Numbered from the stretch's first letter, positions 16,298 to 25,480 are shown. The stretch: DNA of 64,000 bases from Variovorax sp. PBS-H4 (GCF_901827205.1 NZ_LR594675.1:4960001-5024000); one strand, 5' to 3'. Notes: generated by a model not told the origin, from the sequence alone. Numbers and translations are program-made.

Positions 16298-17743
16298 TCA
16301 AACTGCCATGATCGACACAGCCTTGGTGTTGAGATAGGCCTCCATCGCCTCGGGGCCGCCTTCGGAACCGTAGCCCGAGTCCTTGACGCCGCCGAAGGGC
16401 ATTTCCGGCGAAGGTGCAGCCGGCTGGTTGATCCACAGCATGCCTACCTGGACCTCCTGCGACAGCAGGTGCGCGTTCTTGATCGAGCGCGTGAAGGCAT
16501 AGCCCGCCAGGCCGAAGGGCAAGCGGTTCGCCTCGGCGATGGCTTCCTCCAGCGTGTCGAAGCCGCGGATCGCGGCGACCGGGCCGAATGGTTCGTTGTT
16601 GAACACGTCGGCTTCGAGCGGCACGTCGGTCAGCACGGTCGGGGCGAAGAAGTTGCCGACCGAGCCGATACGCTCGCCACCGGTCGCGACTTTCGCGCCC
16701 TTGCTGCGTGCATCGTCCAGGACCTGGGCCATCGCCGTGAGACGGCGCGCATTGGCCAGCGGCCCGATCGTCGTGCCCTCGGCCAGGCCGTCGCCCAGCT
16801 TGAGCCCTTCGGCATGCTTGACCAGCGCTTGCGCGAACTCGGCCTTGATGCTGTTGTGCACCAGGAAGCGCGTCGGGGAAATGCACACCTGCCCGGCGTT
16901 GCGGAACTTGGCGCCTCCGGAGGCCTTGACGGCCAGGGCGACGTCGGCATCGTCGGCGACGATCACGGGTGCATGCCCGCCCAGCTCCATCGTGGCGCGC
17001 TTCATGTGCTGGCCGGCCAGCGCTGCGAGCTGCTTGCCCACGGGGGTGGAGCCAGTGAAGGTGACTTTGCGGATGATCGGATGCGCGATCAGGTAGCTGG
17101 AGATCTCCGCGGGGTTGCCGAACACGAGGCCCACGGTGCCGGGCGGCACGCCGGCATCGACGAAGGCTTGCAGCAGGGCCGCGGGAGCGGCCGGCGTCTC
17201 CTCGGGGGCCTTCGCCAGGAAGGAGCAACCAGTGGCCAGGGCAGCACCCAGCTTGCGCACGACCTGATTGATCGGGAAGTTCCACGGCGTGAAGGCGGCC
17301 ACGGGGCCGACCGGCTCCTTGATGACCAACTGCTGCGCCGCCAGGTTGCGCGAGGGCACGATGCGCCCGTAGACGCGGCGGCCTTCGTCGGCGAACCATT
17401 CGATGATGTCGGCGCCTGCCAGCACCTCGACGCGTGCCTCGGCGAAAGGCTTGCCCTGCTCCAGTGTCAGCAGGCGGGCGATCTCGGGAGCGCGCTCGCG
17501 CAGCAGGGCGGCGGCCTTCCGCATGGTGGCGGCGCGCTCGTTGGCGGGGATCTTGCGCCAGGCCTGGAACCCGCGCTGCGCGGCCTCCAGCGCACGGTCC
17601 AGATCGGCAATGCCGGCGTGCGCGACCTTGCCGATGGGCTTGCCGGTGGCCGGGTTGATGACGTCCAGGGTCTTGCCGCTCGCGGCGTCGCACCATTCGC
17701 CATTGATCAGCAGGCGGGTGTCAACGTAGCTCGATGTGCTCAT
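16298..17743 (-). CDS. aldehyde dehydrogenase, succinate-semialdehyde dehydrogenase-like
   Basis: A 481-residue NAD(P)-dependent aldehyde dehydrogenase of the GabD-like branch, which oxidises succinate semialdehyde or similar aldehydes to acids. Catalytic elements are intact: PWNFP (Asn155), Lys178 in LAKAPEETP, Glu253 in MELGGHAPV and nucleophile Cys287 in NAGQVCISP. The C-terminal PFGGVKDSGYGSEGG is typical of the family. AAGGA precedes the ATG at 17743. It stands alone with its own terminator and no gabT neighbour, so the natural substrate is uncertain. Confidence 0.85.
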   Translation of the reverse strand: MSTSSYVDTRLLINGEWCDAASGKTLDVINPATGKPIGKVAHAGIADLDRALEAAQRGFQAWRKIPANERAATMRKAAALLRERAPEIARLLTLEQGKPFAEARVEVLAGADIIEWFADEGRRVYGRIVPSRNLAAQQLVIKEPVGPVAAFTPWNFPINQVVRKLGAALATGCSFLAKAPEETPAAPAALLQAFVDAGVPPGTVGLVFGNPAEISSYLIAHPIIRKVTFTGSTPVGKQLAALAGQHMKRATMELGGHAPVIVADDADVALAVKASGGAKFRNAGQVCISPTRFLVHNSIKAEFAQALVKHAEGLKLGDGLAEGTTIGPLANARRLTAMAQVLDDARSKGAKVATGGERIGSVGNFFAPTVLTDVPLEADVFNNEPFGPVAAIRGFDTLEEAIAEANRLPFGLAGYAFTRSIKNAHLLSQEVQVGMLWINQPAAPSPEMPFGGVKDSGYGSEGGPEAMEAYLNTKAVSIMAV

Positions 17744-17913
17744 GTCGGTCCTTGGGTTCTTTCAGGGGGAGGTTGATGCCGGATTCGGACGGGAGCGGGC
17801 GCGGGGCCGTCCCGTGCACCATTGTCGCCGAGCGCAGCGGCTCACTCTCGCGGGTGCGTCAAAACCCCCTCGCTCCCGAGACTCCACGTGGAGAGTCGGG
17901 GCTTCGAAAACGC

Positions 17914-17945
17914 AAAAAAGCCCGCCTTGGGAGAGGCGGGCTTTT
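17914..17945 (-). terminator. intrinsic terminator of the DEAD-box helicase gene
   Basis: GCCCGCCT and AGGCGGGC pair around a short loop. On the minus strand the stem is followed by six T, about 18 nt past the helicase stop at 17963. The remaining bases up to 17743 hold only the upstream region of the dehydrogenase gene. Confidence 0.85.
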
Positions 17946-17962
17946 GCAGGAAGATCGAAGCT

Positions 17963-19762
17963 TCAGCGGCTCGGCTTGAAGGCGCGGCGCTGACCCTCGC
18001 GCGGCGCAAAGGCCTTGGCGCCGCCGTGCGCGCCGCCGTTGCCGCGCGGGGCACTGGCGCCGGCACCGGCGCGCGGCGCGCTGTCGCCCCAGCCGGGCTT
18101 GCGGCCATAGGCACCAGCCTCGTCACGGCCCCTTCCCTGCGCCTGACCCGGAGCCTGGAAGCCGCGCGAAGGCGCGTGGCCGCGGGCCGGGCCGCGGTCG
18201 TTGAACCCGCTGGCATTCGCATAGCCGCCGCGCGGGCTGCCGAACTTGCGGTCGCGCGAATGGTGCTCGCGGTTCTCGCGGCCGCGGTTGCCGAAGTCGC
18301 CCTGCGGACGGCCCTGCGGAAAGCGCTGCTGCGGCTCCAGGCCGGGGATCGCCTCGGCGACGAACGGCTGACGGCTGTAGGCTTCGATGTCGAAGATCTT
18401 GCGGCGGTCGCGGAACTCGGCAAAGGTCACGGCCAGGCCATCGCGTCCGGCACGGCCAGTGCGGCCGATGCGGTGCGTATAGTCCTCGGCCTTCATCGGC
18501 AGGCCGAAGTTGAAGACATGGGTGATGGTCGGCACGTCGATGCCGCGCGCGGCCACGTCGGTGGCCACCAGGATCTGCACTTGACCCTGGCGCAGCGCCA
18601 TCAGCCGGCGGTTGCGCAGGCCCTGGCTCAGCGCGCCATGCAAGGCCACGGCGCTGAAGCCGTCCTGCTGCAGATCGGCGGCGAGGCCGTCGCATTCGAC
18701 CTGCGTGCTGCAGAAGACGATGGCCTGATTGATGCTGGTGTCGCGCAGCCAATGATCGAGCAGCTTGCGCTTGTGCTGTGCGTTGTCGGACCAGAACAGC
18801 ACCTGCTTGATGTTGGCGTGCTTTTCCTGCGGGGTGTCGATGGTCACGCGCTGCGGCTCGCGCATCACGCGCTGGGCCAGTTGCTGGATGCGCGGCGCGA
18901 AAGTGGCGCTGAACATCATGGTCTGCTGGCGCTCGATAGTGAGCTGGTTGATCTCGGCCAGGTCGTCGGCAAAGCCGAGGTCGAGCATGCGGTCGGCCTC
19001 GTCGACCACCAGGAACTTGACCTGGTCGAGCTTGATCTGCATCGAGCGCTGCAGATCGAGCAGCCGGCCGGGCGTGGCGACCACGAGGTCGGCGTTCTGC
19101 AGGCGGGCGATCTGCAACTGGTACGGCATGCCGCCGACCACGTTGGCGATGCGCAGGCCACGGCAGTGCTTCACCAGGTCGATGGCGTCATGCGCCACCT
19201 GCTGGGCCAACTCGCGCGTGGGGCACAGCACCAGTGCGCCGGGAGTGGCGGCTTTGAAGTGGCGGGGGTTGGTCGGGTCCTTGCGCTTGCTCTTCTTGGG
19301 CAGCGCTTCGCCACGGGCGGCGGCCTCGGCAGTTTGGCGCTCGTGTTCGGCCTTGGCAGCGGCGGCGGCTTCGGCTTGGCGCTGCAGGAGGGTGTGCAAT
19401 ACGGGCAGCAGGAAGGCCGCAGTCTTGCCGCTGCCCGTCTGGCTCGAGACCATCAAATCGACGAAGCGGGCAGCGCCGTCGGCCGCGCCGATGGCGCCCA
19501 TGGCGCGGGGGATCGCCTGCGCCTGCACGGCGGTGGGCTGAGTGAAGCCGAGGTCCTCGACGGCGGCGATCAATTCGCTCGCCAAGCCCATCTGCACGAA
19601 ACCGTTGGGTTGCGTCGGCTCGGCAGGTGCGACGGCGTCGAGTGCCTCGAGCACTTCGGAAGCCTCGGTCTGGGGAATGGAAGGCGATCCGCCGCGAACA
19701 GCAGCGAAATCATCGGATTGCACAGGCGCGAACTCGCCCTGCGCTTCAAAAGCGTCGGTCAT
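17963..19762 (-). CDS. DEAD-box ATP-dependent RNA helicase (RhlE-like)
   Basis: A 599-residue RNA helicase likely to act in RNA decay or ribosome assembly. All motifs are present in order: Q-motif region (GFTQPTAVQAQAIP), SSQTGSGKTAAF, PTRELAQQ, VDEADRM, SATF, a C-terminal RecA lobe with ATDVAARGIDVP and HRIGRTGRAG, then a long Gly/Arg/Asn-rich tail (about 430-599) typical of RNA-binding extensions. A charged 20-30-residue insert after motif I (rich in E, A and K) is unusual. An in-frame TTG at 19774 would add four residues; the ATG at 19762 is preferred. A GATAAT -10-like hexamer at 19958-19963 could drive it. Confidence 0.9.
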   Translation of the reverse strand: MTDAFEAQGEFAPVQSDDFAAVRGGSPSIPQTEASEVLEALDAVAPAEPTQPNGFVQMGLASELIAAVEDLGFTQPTAVQAQAIPRAMGAIGAADGAARFVDLMVSSQTGSGKTAAFLLPVLHTLLQRQAEAAAAAKAEHERQTAEAAARGEALPKKSKRKDPTNPRHFKAATPGALVLCPTRELAQQVAHDAIDLVKHCRGLRIANVVGGMPYQLQIARLQNADLVVATPGRLLDLQRSMQIKLDQVKFLVVDEADRMLDLGFADDLAEINQLTIERQQTMMFSATFAPRIQQLAQRVMREPQRVTIDTPQEKHANIKQVLFWSDNAQHKRKLLDHWLRDTSINQAIVFCSTQVECDGLAADLQQDGFSAVALHGALSQGLRNRRLMALRQGQVQILVATDVAARGIDVPTITHVFNFGLPMKAEDYTHRIGRTGRAGRDGLAVTFAEFRDRRKIFDIEAYSRQPFVAEAIPGLEPQQRFPQGRPQGDFGNRGRENREHHSRDRKFGSPRGGYANASGFNDRGPARGHAPSRGFQAPGQAQGRGRDEAGAYGRKPGWGDSAPRAGAGASAPRGNGGAHGGAKAFAPREGQRRAFKPSR

Positions 19763-19957
19763 TAAAAAATCCAAGTGCGGACACCGCCGTGAGCGGCACC
19801 CCGTCGGGTGGCGAAAACATCAACCATCCAACGACATTTCAGCCTGTGCTTTCGCCTGGGCTGCGGCCCATTCATGTGGGCGCGGTGTGCAAGATAGGGA
19901 GATGCAAGAAGCGCTCCGAGCCCCTTGTTCAAGGACTGCCCGAAAGCGAAGCCGTCG

Positions 19958-19963
19958 ATTATC
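19958..19963 (-). promoter_or_regulatory. candidate -10 box of the helicase gene
   Basis: GATAAT on the minus strand in the 222-nt gap between orn and the helicase gene, giving a leader of about 190 nt. A long leader is common for cold-induced DEAD-box genes, but no conserved element was recognised here. Confidence 0.3.
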
Positions 19964-19984
19964 GCATGGCTTCGGGGTTTTTAC

Positions 19985-20581
19985 TTAATCCTGCAGGCGC
20001 AGGAAGGTATCTCGGTAGTGCGCCAGCTCGTCGATCGACTCGTGCACGTCGGCGAGTGCTGTATGAGCCTGCTGCTTCTTGAAGGCGTTGTAGGCGGCCG
20101 GCTTCCAGCGCTTCGCGAGCTCCTTGAGCGTGCTGACGTCCAGGTTGCGATAGTGGAAATACGCCTCCAGCCTTGGCATGAACTTGACCAGGAAGCGGCG
20201 GTCCTGGCCGATGGTGTTGCCGCACATCGGCGAGCCGTGTTTCGGGATGTAGCGCGCGACGAACTCGAGCAGCTGCAGCTCGGCGGCCGCCTCGTCCAGC
20301 GTGGAAGCCTTGACCTTGTCGATCAGCCCGCTGCGGCCGTGTGTGCCCTTGTTCCAGGAGTCCATGCCGTCGAGCACCACGTCGCTCTGATGGATCACAA
20401 GCACCGGGCCTTCGATGCGGGGAGTAAGGTCCGGGCCGGTCACGACCACGGCGATCTCGAGCAGGCGCTCTTTCTCGGGGTCCAGACCGCTCATCTCGCA
20501 GTCCAGCCAGACGAGGTTCTGGTCGCTCTTCTTGAGGGGGGTGGCGGCCGCGGCTGCGGTCGTGGCGGTGGAATCGGGCAT
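19985..20581 (-). CDS. orn: oligoribonuclease
   Basis: A 198-residue DEDD-family 3'-5' exoribonuclease that removes 2-5-mer RNAs and pGpG at the end of RNA and c-di-GMP turnover. The first motif LVWLDCEMSGLD (Asp27, Glu29), IHQSDVVLDGMDSWN and the conserved MCGNTIGQDRRFL are intact, with HTALADVHESI near the end. The N-terminus has a 15-residue Ala/Thr-rich extension compared with E. coli. GACAAT lies 6 nt before the ATG, the same arrangement seen at several other genes, and there is no Shine-Dalgarno. Confidence 0.95.
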   Translation of the reverse strand: MPDSTATTAAAAATPLKKSDQNLVWLDCEMSGLDPEKERLLEIAVVVTGPDLTPRIEGPVLVIHQSDVVLDGMDSWNKGTHGRSGLIDKVKASTLDEAAAELQLLEFVARYIPKHGSPMCGNTIGQDRRFLVKFMPRLEAYFHYRNLDVSTLKELAKRWKPAAYNAFKKQQAHTALADVHESIDELAHYRDTFLRLQD

Positions 20582-20587
20582 CGGCCG

Positions 20588-20593
20588 ATTGTC
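20588..20593 (-). promoter_or_regulatory. candidate -10 box of orn (leaderless type)
   Basis: GACAAT on the minus strand ends 6 nt before the orn ATG, in the 65-nt divergent gap with the M48 protease gene. Confidence 0.3.
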
Positions 20594-20631
20594 GTCGATG
20601 GCCTTGAGCCCGAATGGGCATGCCTGCGGGC

Positions 20632-20637
20632 TAAACT
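20632..20637 (+). promoter_or_regulatory. candidate -10 box of the M48-PCD-rsgA-glycosyltransferase unit
   Basis: TAAACT lies 9 nt upstream of the ATG at 20647, leaving at most two or three bases of leader. No ribosome site precedes the ATG. Confidence 0.35.
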
Positions 20638-20646
20638 CGCTGCGCC

Positions 20647-21915
20647 ATGGTTGCTCCCCTGCCCGCTTCGCTGCTGCTCACACTCGCCTTCGCGCTCGCG
20701 GTGGTCGCCGGCCTGATCGTGAAATTCTGGCTCGCCACACGGCAGATTCGCCATGTGGCGCGCCACCGCGACGCGGTGCCGCGCGCCTTCGCGCAGGCCA
20801 TCAGCCTTGGGGCGCACCAGAAGGCGGCCGACTACACGATCGCCAAGACCCGCTTCGGCCTGCTCGAGATGGTCTGGAGTGCGATGGTGCTGCTTGCCTG
20901 GACCTTGTTGGGCGGGCTCAACCTGCTCAACGAGCTGCTGCTCGACGCGCTGGGCGGCGGCATGTGGCAACAGCTCGCGCTGCTCGGCGCCTTCGCGCTG
21001 ATCGGCGGGCTGCTCGAACTGCCCTTCACCTTGTGGCAGACCTTCCAGCTGGAGGAACGCTTCGGTTTCAACAAGATGACTTGGCGACTCTGGCTGGCCG
21101 ATGGGATCAAGGCACTGCTGCTTGGCGCGCTGATCGGCCTGCCGATTGCGGCATTGATCCTCTGGTTGATGGGGGCGGCCGGCCGCCTGTGGTGGCTGTG
21201 GGCGTGGGGCGCGTGGATGGGGTTCAACCTGCTGCTGATGCTGATTTACCCGACCTTCGTCGCACCGGTCTTCAACAAGTTCCAGCCGCTGAACGATGCC
21301 ACTCTGAAAGCTCGCGTCACTGCGCTGATGCAGCGCTGCGGCTTCGCGGCCAAAGGCCTTTTTGTGATGGACGGCAGCACACGCAGCGCGCACGCCAACG
21401 CGTACTTCACCGGCTTCGGCGCCAGCAAGCGCGTGGTCTTCTACGACACGCTGCTGCGCCAACTCGACGCGGGCGAGGTCGAAGCCGTGCTCGCGCACGA
21501 ACTGGGGCACTTCAAGCACCGGCATGTGCTCAAGCGCATGGCAGCGATGTTCGCGCTGAGCCTGGCCGGTTTCGCGTTGCTGGGCTGGCTGTCGGGCCAT
21601 GCCTGGTTCTACTCCGGGCTGGGCGTGCAGCCCAACATGGCCGCACCCAACGATGCGCTCGCAATCCTGCTGTTCATGCTGGCTGCGCCGGTGTTCGGCT
21701 TCTTCATCGCGCCGCTGCCGGCTCTGATCTCGCGCCGGCACGAGTTCGAGGCAGATGCCTATGCGATGGCGCAGGCCAACCGGGCCGACCTGTCGCGGGC
21801 GCTGCTCAAGCTCTACCAGGACAACGCGTCGACGCTCACGCCCGACCCGGTGTTCGTCAAGTTCTACTACTCGCACCCGCCTGCATCCGAGCGCCTCGCG
21901 CGGATGGCGACCTGA
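20647..21915 (+). CDS. M48-family membrane metalloprotease (Ste24/CAAX-protease-like)
   Basis: A 422-residue integral membrane zinc protease resembling Ste24. Zinc motif HELGH spans residues 284-288 and the third ligand lies in HEFEADAYAM (Glu368). About seven hydrophobic segments occur, four of them before residue 205 and two after the zinc motif. In bacteria such proteases take part in membrane-protein quality control. It is first in a tight run: the pterin dehydratase begins 17 nt later, then rsgA and a glycosyltransferase. Confidence 0.9.
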   Translation: MVAPLPASLLLTLAFALAVVAGLIVKFWLATRQIRHVARHRDAVPRAFAQAISLGAHQKAADYTIAKTRFGLLEMVWSAMVLLAWTLLGGLNLLNELLLDALGGGMWQQLALLGAFALIGGLLELPFTLWQTFQLEERFGFNKMTWRLWLADGIKALLLGALIGLPIAALILWLMGAAGRLWWLWAWGAWMGFNLLLMLIYPTFVAPVFNKFQPLNDATLKARVTALMQRCGFAAKGLFVMDGSTRSAHANAYFTGFGASKRVVFYDTLLRQLDAGEVEAVLAHELGHFKHRHVLKRMAAMFALSLAGFALLGWLSGHAWFYSGLGVQPNMAAPNDALAILLFMLAAPVFGFFIAPLPALISRRHEFEADAYAMAQANRADLSRALLKLYQDNASTLTPDPVFVKFYYSHPPASERLARMAT

Positions 21916-21932
21916 CTTCTGGAAAGACGATC

Positions 21933-22271
21933 ATGAGCAGCATGTTGAAGCCCATCGACTGGAAGACGAAGGCGCGGCGCGCACTGAGTGCTACGGAGAT
22001 CGTGTCCCACCTGGCGCGGGTAGACGCATGGAAGCTCACCGGCGACGGCGCCGATGTCGCGATCGAAAAGACTTTCAACTTCGCGAACTACTTCGAGACC
22101 ATCGCCTTCGTGAACGCACTGGCGCTAGTGGCGCACAAACAGGACCATCATCCCGACCTCTCGGTGCACTACAACCGCTGCGTGGTGCGCTTCAACACGC
22201 ACGATGTGGGCGGCCTGTCGGCCACGGACTTCGACTGCGCGGCGCAGGTGGATGCCCTGCTGGCCGCCTGA
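21933..22271 (+). CDS. phhB: pterin-4-alpha-carbinolamine dehydratase
   Basis: A 112-residue PCD/DCoH-family enzyme that recycles tetrahydrobiopterin-type cofactors by dehydrating 4a-hydroxytetrahydropterin. The signature HKQDHHPDLSVHYN, the later THDVGG and SATDFD match the family pattern. The ATG at 21933 has GGAAAG 7 nt upstream. No phenylalanine hydroxylase gene lies in this window, so its partner is elsewhere or the protein serves molybdopterin-related chemistry. Confidence 0.9.
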   Translation: MSSMLKPIDWKTKARRALSATEIVSHLARVDAWKLTGDGADVAIEKTFNFANYFETIAFVNALALVAHKQDHHPDLSVHYNRCVVRFNTHDVGGLSATDFDCAAQVDALLAA

Positions 22272-22282
22272 GCCGATGGACG

Positions 22283-23248
22283 GTGCCGTTGCCTAAGCCC
22301 GCGCGCCATCGGCCGCGCGGCGACGCCGACGGGCACGCGGCACGGCGCGATGGGCTTGTCGTCGCGGGCCACGGGCGCCATTGTGTGGTCGAGACGCCGG
22401 AGGGCGAGCGCGTCATCTGCCATCCGCGCGGAAAAAAGAGCCAGGCGGTGGTCGGCGACCGGGTGCGGTGGCTGGCCAGCGAGGACGAGGGCACCATCGA
22501 GGAGGTGCAGCCGCGGAGAAACCTCTTTTACCGGCAGGACGAGATCCGCACCAAGTCCTTCGCGGCCAACCTCGACCAGGTGCTGATCCTCATCGCAGCC
22601 GAGCCCGAGTTTTCCGAGACGCAGTTGGCGCGCTCGCTGATTGCCGCGGCGGCCGAACGCATCACCTCCATCATCGCGCTCAACAAAAGCGACGTGGTGG
22701 CGCCTTTCGAGCGGGCGTGGGAGCGGCTCGCGCCCTACCGCCGCATGCACCACGGCGTGTTGCCGCTGTCGCTCAAGGCCTCGCCCGACGTCGATCGCGC
22801 GACGCTGTTGAAGCTGCTGGCGGGCAAGACCACCCTGGTGCTCGGCCCTTCCGGCGTAGGCAAGAGCACCCTGACCAACCTGCTGGTGCCCAGCGCACGC
22901 GCTACGACAGCCGAAATTTCACAGGCGCTGAACTCCGGCAAGCACACGACCACCAGCACAAGCTGGTACTGGGTGGACGAGGCGCGCAGCACCGCGTTGA
23001 TCGATTCGCCGGGCTTCCAGGAATTCGGGCTCAACCACATCGAGCCGATGCAGCTCGCGTCACTGATGCCCGACATCGCCGAGCACGCCGGCGAGTGCAA
23101 GTTCTACAACTGCACGCACCTGCACGAGCCGGGGTGCGGCGTGATCGCGCAAGTGACCTCGCCGGGCCATCCGGGCTCGATCAGCCCCTCCCGCTACCGC
23201 ATCTATGGCGAGCTGTTCGCCGAACTGAGCCAGCCTCGCCACCGATGA
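22283..23248 (+). CDS. rsgA: ribosome small-subunit-dependent GTPase A
   Basis: A circularly permuted GTPase that checks late 30S assembly, about 321 residues. It has an N-terminal OB fold, G4 NKSD (134-137), G1 GPSGVGKS (188-195), G3 DSPGF and a C-terminal zinc knuckle (CKFYNCTHLHEPGC). No ATG fits in frame; the GTG at 22283 is used, with TTG at 22289 as alternative. The out-of-frame ATG at 22276 is not the start. The stop overlaps the next gene in an ATGA junction. Confidence 0.92.
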   Translation: MPLPKPARHRPRGDADGHAARRDGLVVAGHGRHCVVETPEGERVICHPRGKKSQAVVGDRVRWLASEDEGTIEEVQPRRNLFYRQDEIRTKSFAANLDQVLILIAAEPEFSETQLARSLIAAAAERITSIIALNKSDVVAPFERAWERLAPYRRMHHGVLPLSLKASPDVDRATLLKLLAGKTTLVLGPSGVGKSTLTNLLVPSARATTAEISQALNSGKHTTTSTSWYWVDEARSTALIDSPGFQEFGLNHIEPMQLASLMPDIAEHAGECKFYNCTHLHEPGCGVIAQVTSPGHPGSISPSRYRIYGELFAELSQPRHR

Positions 23249-24366
23249 AAGTACTGCTGTACTCCCACGTCTTCCATCCCTCGGTCGGCGGCGTCGAGAC
23301 CGTGTCGCGTGCCTTGGTCGAAGGCTTTGTGGCCCGCGGCGTCGACTGCAAAGTGGTCACCCAAACGGCGAGCGGGGAAGCGGAGGCCTTCCCCTTCGAC
23401 GTGATTCGCCAGCCCTCGAACCGGCGCGTGCGGGAGTTGCTGCGCTGGGCCGACGTGGTGCTGTTCAACGGAGCCACCATGGCGCTGCAGCCCTGGGTGC
23501 TGCTCTACCGCAAGCCCTTCGTCTGGGTGCACGTGGGCTATCAGGCCAGCTGCATCGATGGTGCGGGCTGGGTCGACGGCAAGCCGGCGCCGCTCTCGCC
23601 TTTCGCTTCCCTTGTTTTTCATGCACGGCGCAGCGGCTACGTACGGGCCGCAAAGGAGGGCCTGAAGTTGCTGCTGCGCCGTGCCGTCGCCAAGTTCGGC
23701 GTGACACGCAACGTCGCCATCACCGAATGGATGAACCAGGCGCTGCCGCTGCCGCGGCAGGTGCAGATCTACAACCCCTTTCCAATCGAGCGCTTCCGTG
23801 CAGCCGACCGGGACGGGGCCGAGTATGAGTTCTTCTACATGGGCAGGCTGGTGCAGGAAAAAGGCGTGGACGTCCTGGTCCGAGCCTTCGCAAAGCTGCA
23901 CCAGCGCCACGCCGCGCGGCCGCGCCTGCTGCTGATCGGCGACGGCAGCGCGCGAGCACAGGTCGAGCGTCTGGTCGCAGAGCTGGGCATCGCATCCTCG
24001 GTGCGCTTCGTCGGCGCGCAATCCGGGGAGGGCCTGGTCGAGTGGGTCGCGAAAGGCATGATCGGCGTGATCCCATCGGTGTGGTACGAGCCCATGGGCG
24101 GCGTTGCCGTGGAACTGTTGGCGGCGGGCAAGAGCCTCATCGTGTCGGCCCAGGGCGGACTCGCCGAATGCGTGGGCGATGCCGGGCTGACCTTCCCTAA
24201 CGGTGACGACGAAGCCCTGGCCGATCAGATGCAGCGCGTGCTGGACGATCCGGCCCTGCGCGCCACACAGGCAGCGAAGGCGCGCGAGCGCGCGAGGAGC
24301 TTCGTGCCCGGGCGTTTCGTCGGCCAGTACATCGAGATGCTTGAGGGAATTGCTCGCAAGGCCTGA
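23245..24366 (+). CDS. GT4-type glycosyltransferase
   Basis: A 373-residue GT-B fold transferase. The N-terminal half opens with KVLLYSHVFHPSVGGVE (acceptor domain) and the C-terminal half carries YMGRLVQEKGVDVLV and the donor-site motif VWYEPMGGVAVELLAAGK, which contains the two glutamates of the EX7E pattern. The ATG overlaps the rsgA stop (ATGA), implying translational coupling to an otherwise unrelated ribosome-assembly gene. No surface-polysaccharide cluster surrounds it, so donor and acceptor are unknown. Confidence 0.85.
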   Translation: MKVLLYSHVFHPSVGGVETVSRALVEGFVARGVDCKVVTQTASGEAEAFPFDVIRQPSNRRVRELLRWADVVLFNGATMALQPWVLLYRKPFVWVHVGYQASCIDGAGWVDGKPAPLSPFASLVFHARRSGYVRAAKEGLKLLLRRAVAKFGVTRNVAITEWMNQALPLPRQVQIYNPFPIERFRAADRDGAEYEFFYMGRLVQEKGVDVLVRAFAKLHQRHAARPRLLLIGDGSARAQVERLVAELGIASSVRFVGAQSGEGLVEWVAKGMIGVIPSVWYEPMGGVAVELLAAGKSLIVSAQGGLAECVGDAGLTFPNGDDEALADQMQRVLDDPALRATQAAKARERARSFVPGRFVGQYIEMLEGIARKA

Positions 24367-24381
24367 ACGCCGTGCCGGGCT

Positions 24382-25461
24382 TCAGCCCAGTATGTCCGAG
24401 AGCGCATCGACCAGCAGGCCGCACTGCTCGCGCGTGCCGATGCTGATGCGCAGGTATTGCGTGATGCGAGGCTCGTCAAAATGCCGCACAAGCACTGCAC
24501 GCGCGCGCAGCGCCGACGCCAGTGCCATTGCATCGTGCGCCGGGTGACGCACAAACAGGAAATTGGACTGCGAGGGGAGGATCTCGAAGCCGAGGTCTTC
24601 CAATTGCAGGGCCAAGCCCTCGCGGATATCCATGACCTCGTGCCGCGTGTGGGCGAACCAGGCCTCGTCCGCCAGCGCTGCGATCGCCCCGGCACTGGCA
24701 AGGCGATCGATGGGATAGGAGTTGAAACTGTTCTTGACCCGCTGCAGCGCATCGATGAGGTGCGGCTGTGCGCAGGCAAAACCCACGCGCAACCCGGCCA
24801 GCGACCGTGACTTGGACAAGGTCTGCACTACCAGGAGGTTCGGATGCCGTTCGATCAGCGGCAGCGCGCTCTCGCCGCCGAAATCCACATAGGCCTCATC
24901 CACCAGCACCACGCGCCGTGTGCACGCTTCGAGCAATCGCTGGATGTCGCGCAGCGGCAGGCCCGTGCCCGTTGGCGCGTTGGGGTTCGCGATGACGATG
25001 CCGCCGCAATCGGTTGCCGCGCGGACAGCCATCGTGGGGACATCGATGCGCAGCCCGGCGTCGACGGGCTGCAGTTCGCAGGCAATGCCGTACAGCTGCG
25101 CATAGACGCGATAGAAACTGTAGGTGACGTCCGGGATGAGCAGCGGCTCGGCCTGCTGGAAGAAGGCGAAGAAGGCATGGGCCAGCACCTCGTCGGACCC
25201 GTTGCCCACGAACACCTGCGAGCTATCCAGCCCATAACGGGCGGCAATGGCTTCGCGCAGCGCCATCGAGTCCGGATCGGGGTATCGCTCGAGCCCGTCG
25301 GAAGCCGCCGCCATGATGGCTTCGAGCACGTGCGGCGCGGGCCCGAAGGGGTTCTCGTTGGTGTTGAGCTTGACGAGCTTCGCGATGCGAGGCTGCTCGC
25401 CCGGCACATACGGTTCAAGCACCGCGACGCGCGGGCTCCAGAAGCTATTCACGTTGCTCAA
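24382..25461 (-). CDS. hisC: histidinol-phosphate aminotransferase
   Basis: A fold-type I PLP enzyme of about 359 residues, making histidinol phosphate in histidine synthesis. NTNENPFGP opens the catalytic domain, Lys217 in TLSKSRSLAGLRVGFA is the PLP lysine, and IANPNAPTG and DEAYVDFG are conserved. No ATG is in place: TTG at 25461 or GTG at 25452 must be used, and the site has a poor ribosome signal. It starts 19 nt after the CobD-like gene on the same strand. It lies outside a his operon, so it may be a second copy or serve aromatic amino acids. Confidence 0.87.
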   Translation of the reverse strand: MSNVNSFWSPRVAVLEPYVPGEQPRIAKLVKLNTNENPFGPAPHVLEAIMAAASDGLERYPDPDSMALREAIAARYGLDSSQVFVGNGSDEVLAHAFFAFFQQAEPLLIPDVTYSFYRVYAQLYGIACELQPVDAGLRIDVPTMAVRAATDCGGIVIANPNAPTGTGLPLRDIQRLLEACTRRVVLVDEAYVDFGGESALPLIERHPNLLVVQTLSKSRSLAGLRVGFACAQPHLIDALQRVKNSFNSYPIDRLASAGAIAALADEAWFAHTRHEVMDIREGLALQLEDLGFEILPSQSNFLFVRHPAHDAMALASALRARAVLVRHFDEPRITQYLRISIGTREQCGLLVDALSDILG

Positions 25462-25480
25462 GGGGACCGGTCCGATCAGG

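Noticed and set aside
17881..17896. Near-palindrome around CACGTG in the gap upstream of the aldehyde dehydrogenase gene
   Set aside because: It is imperfect, unsupported by any neighbouring regulator gene, and of a length expected by chance.
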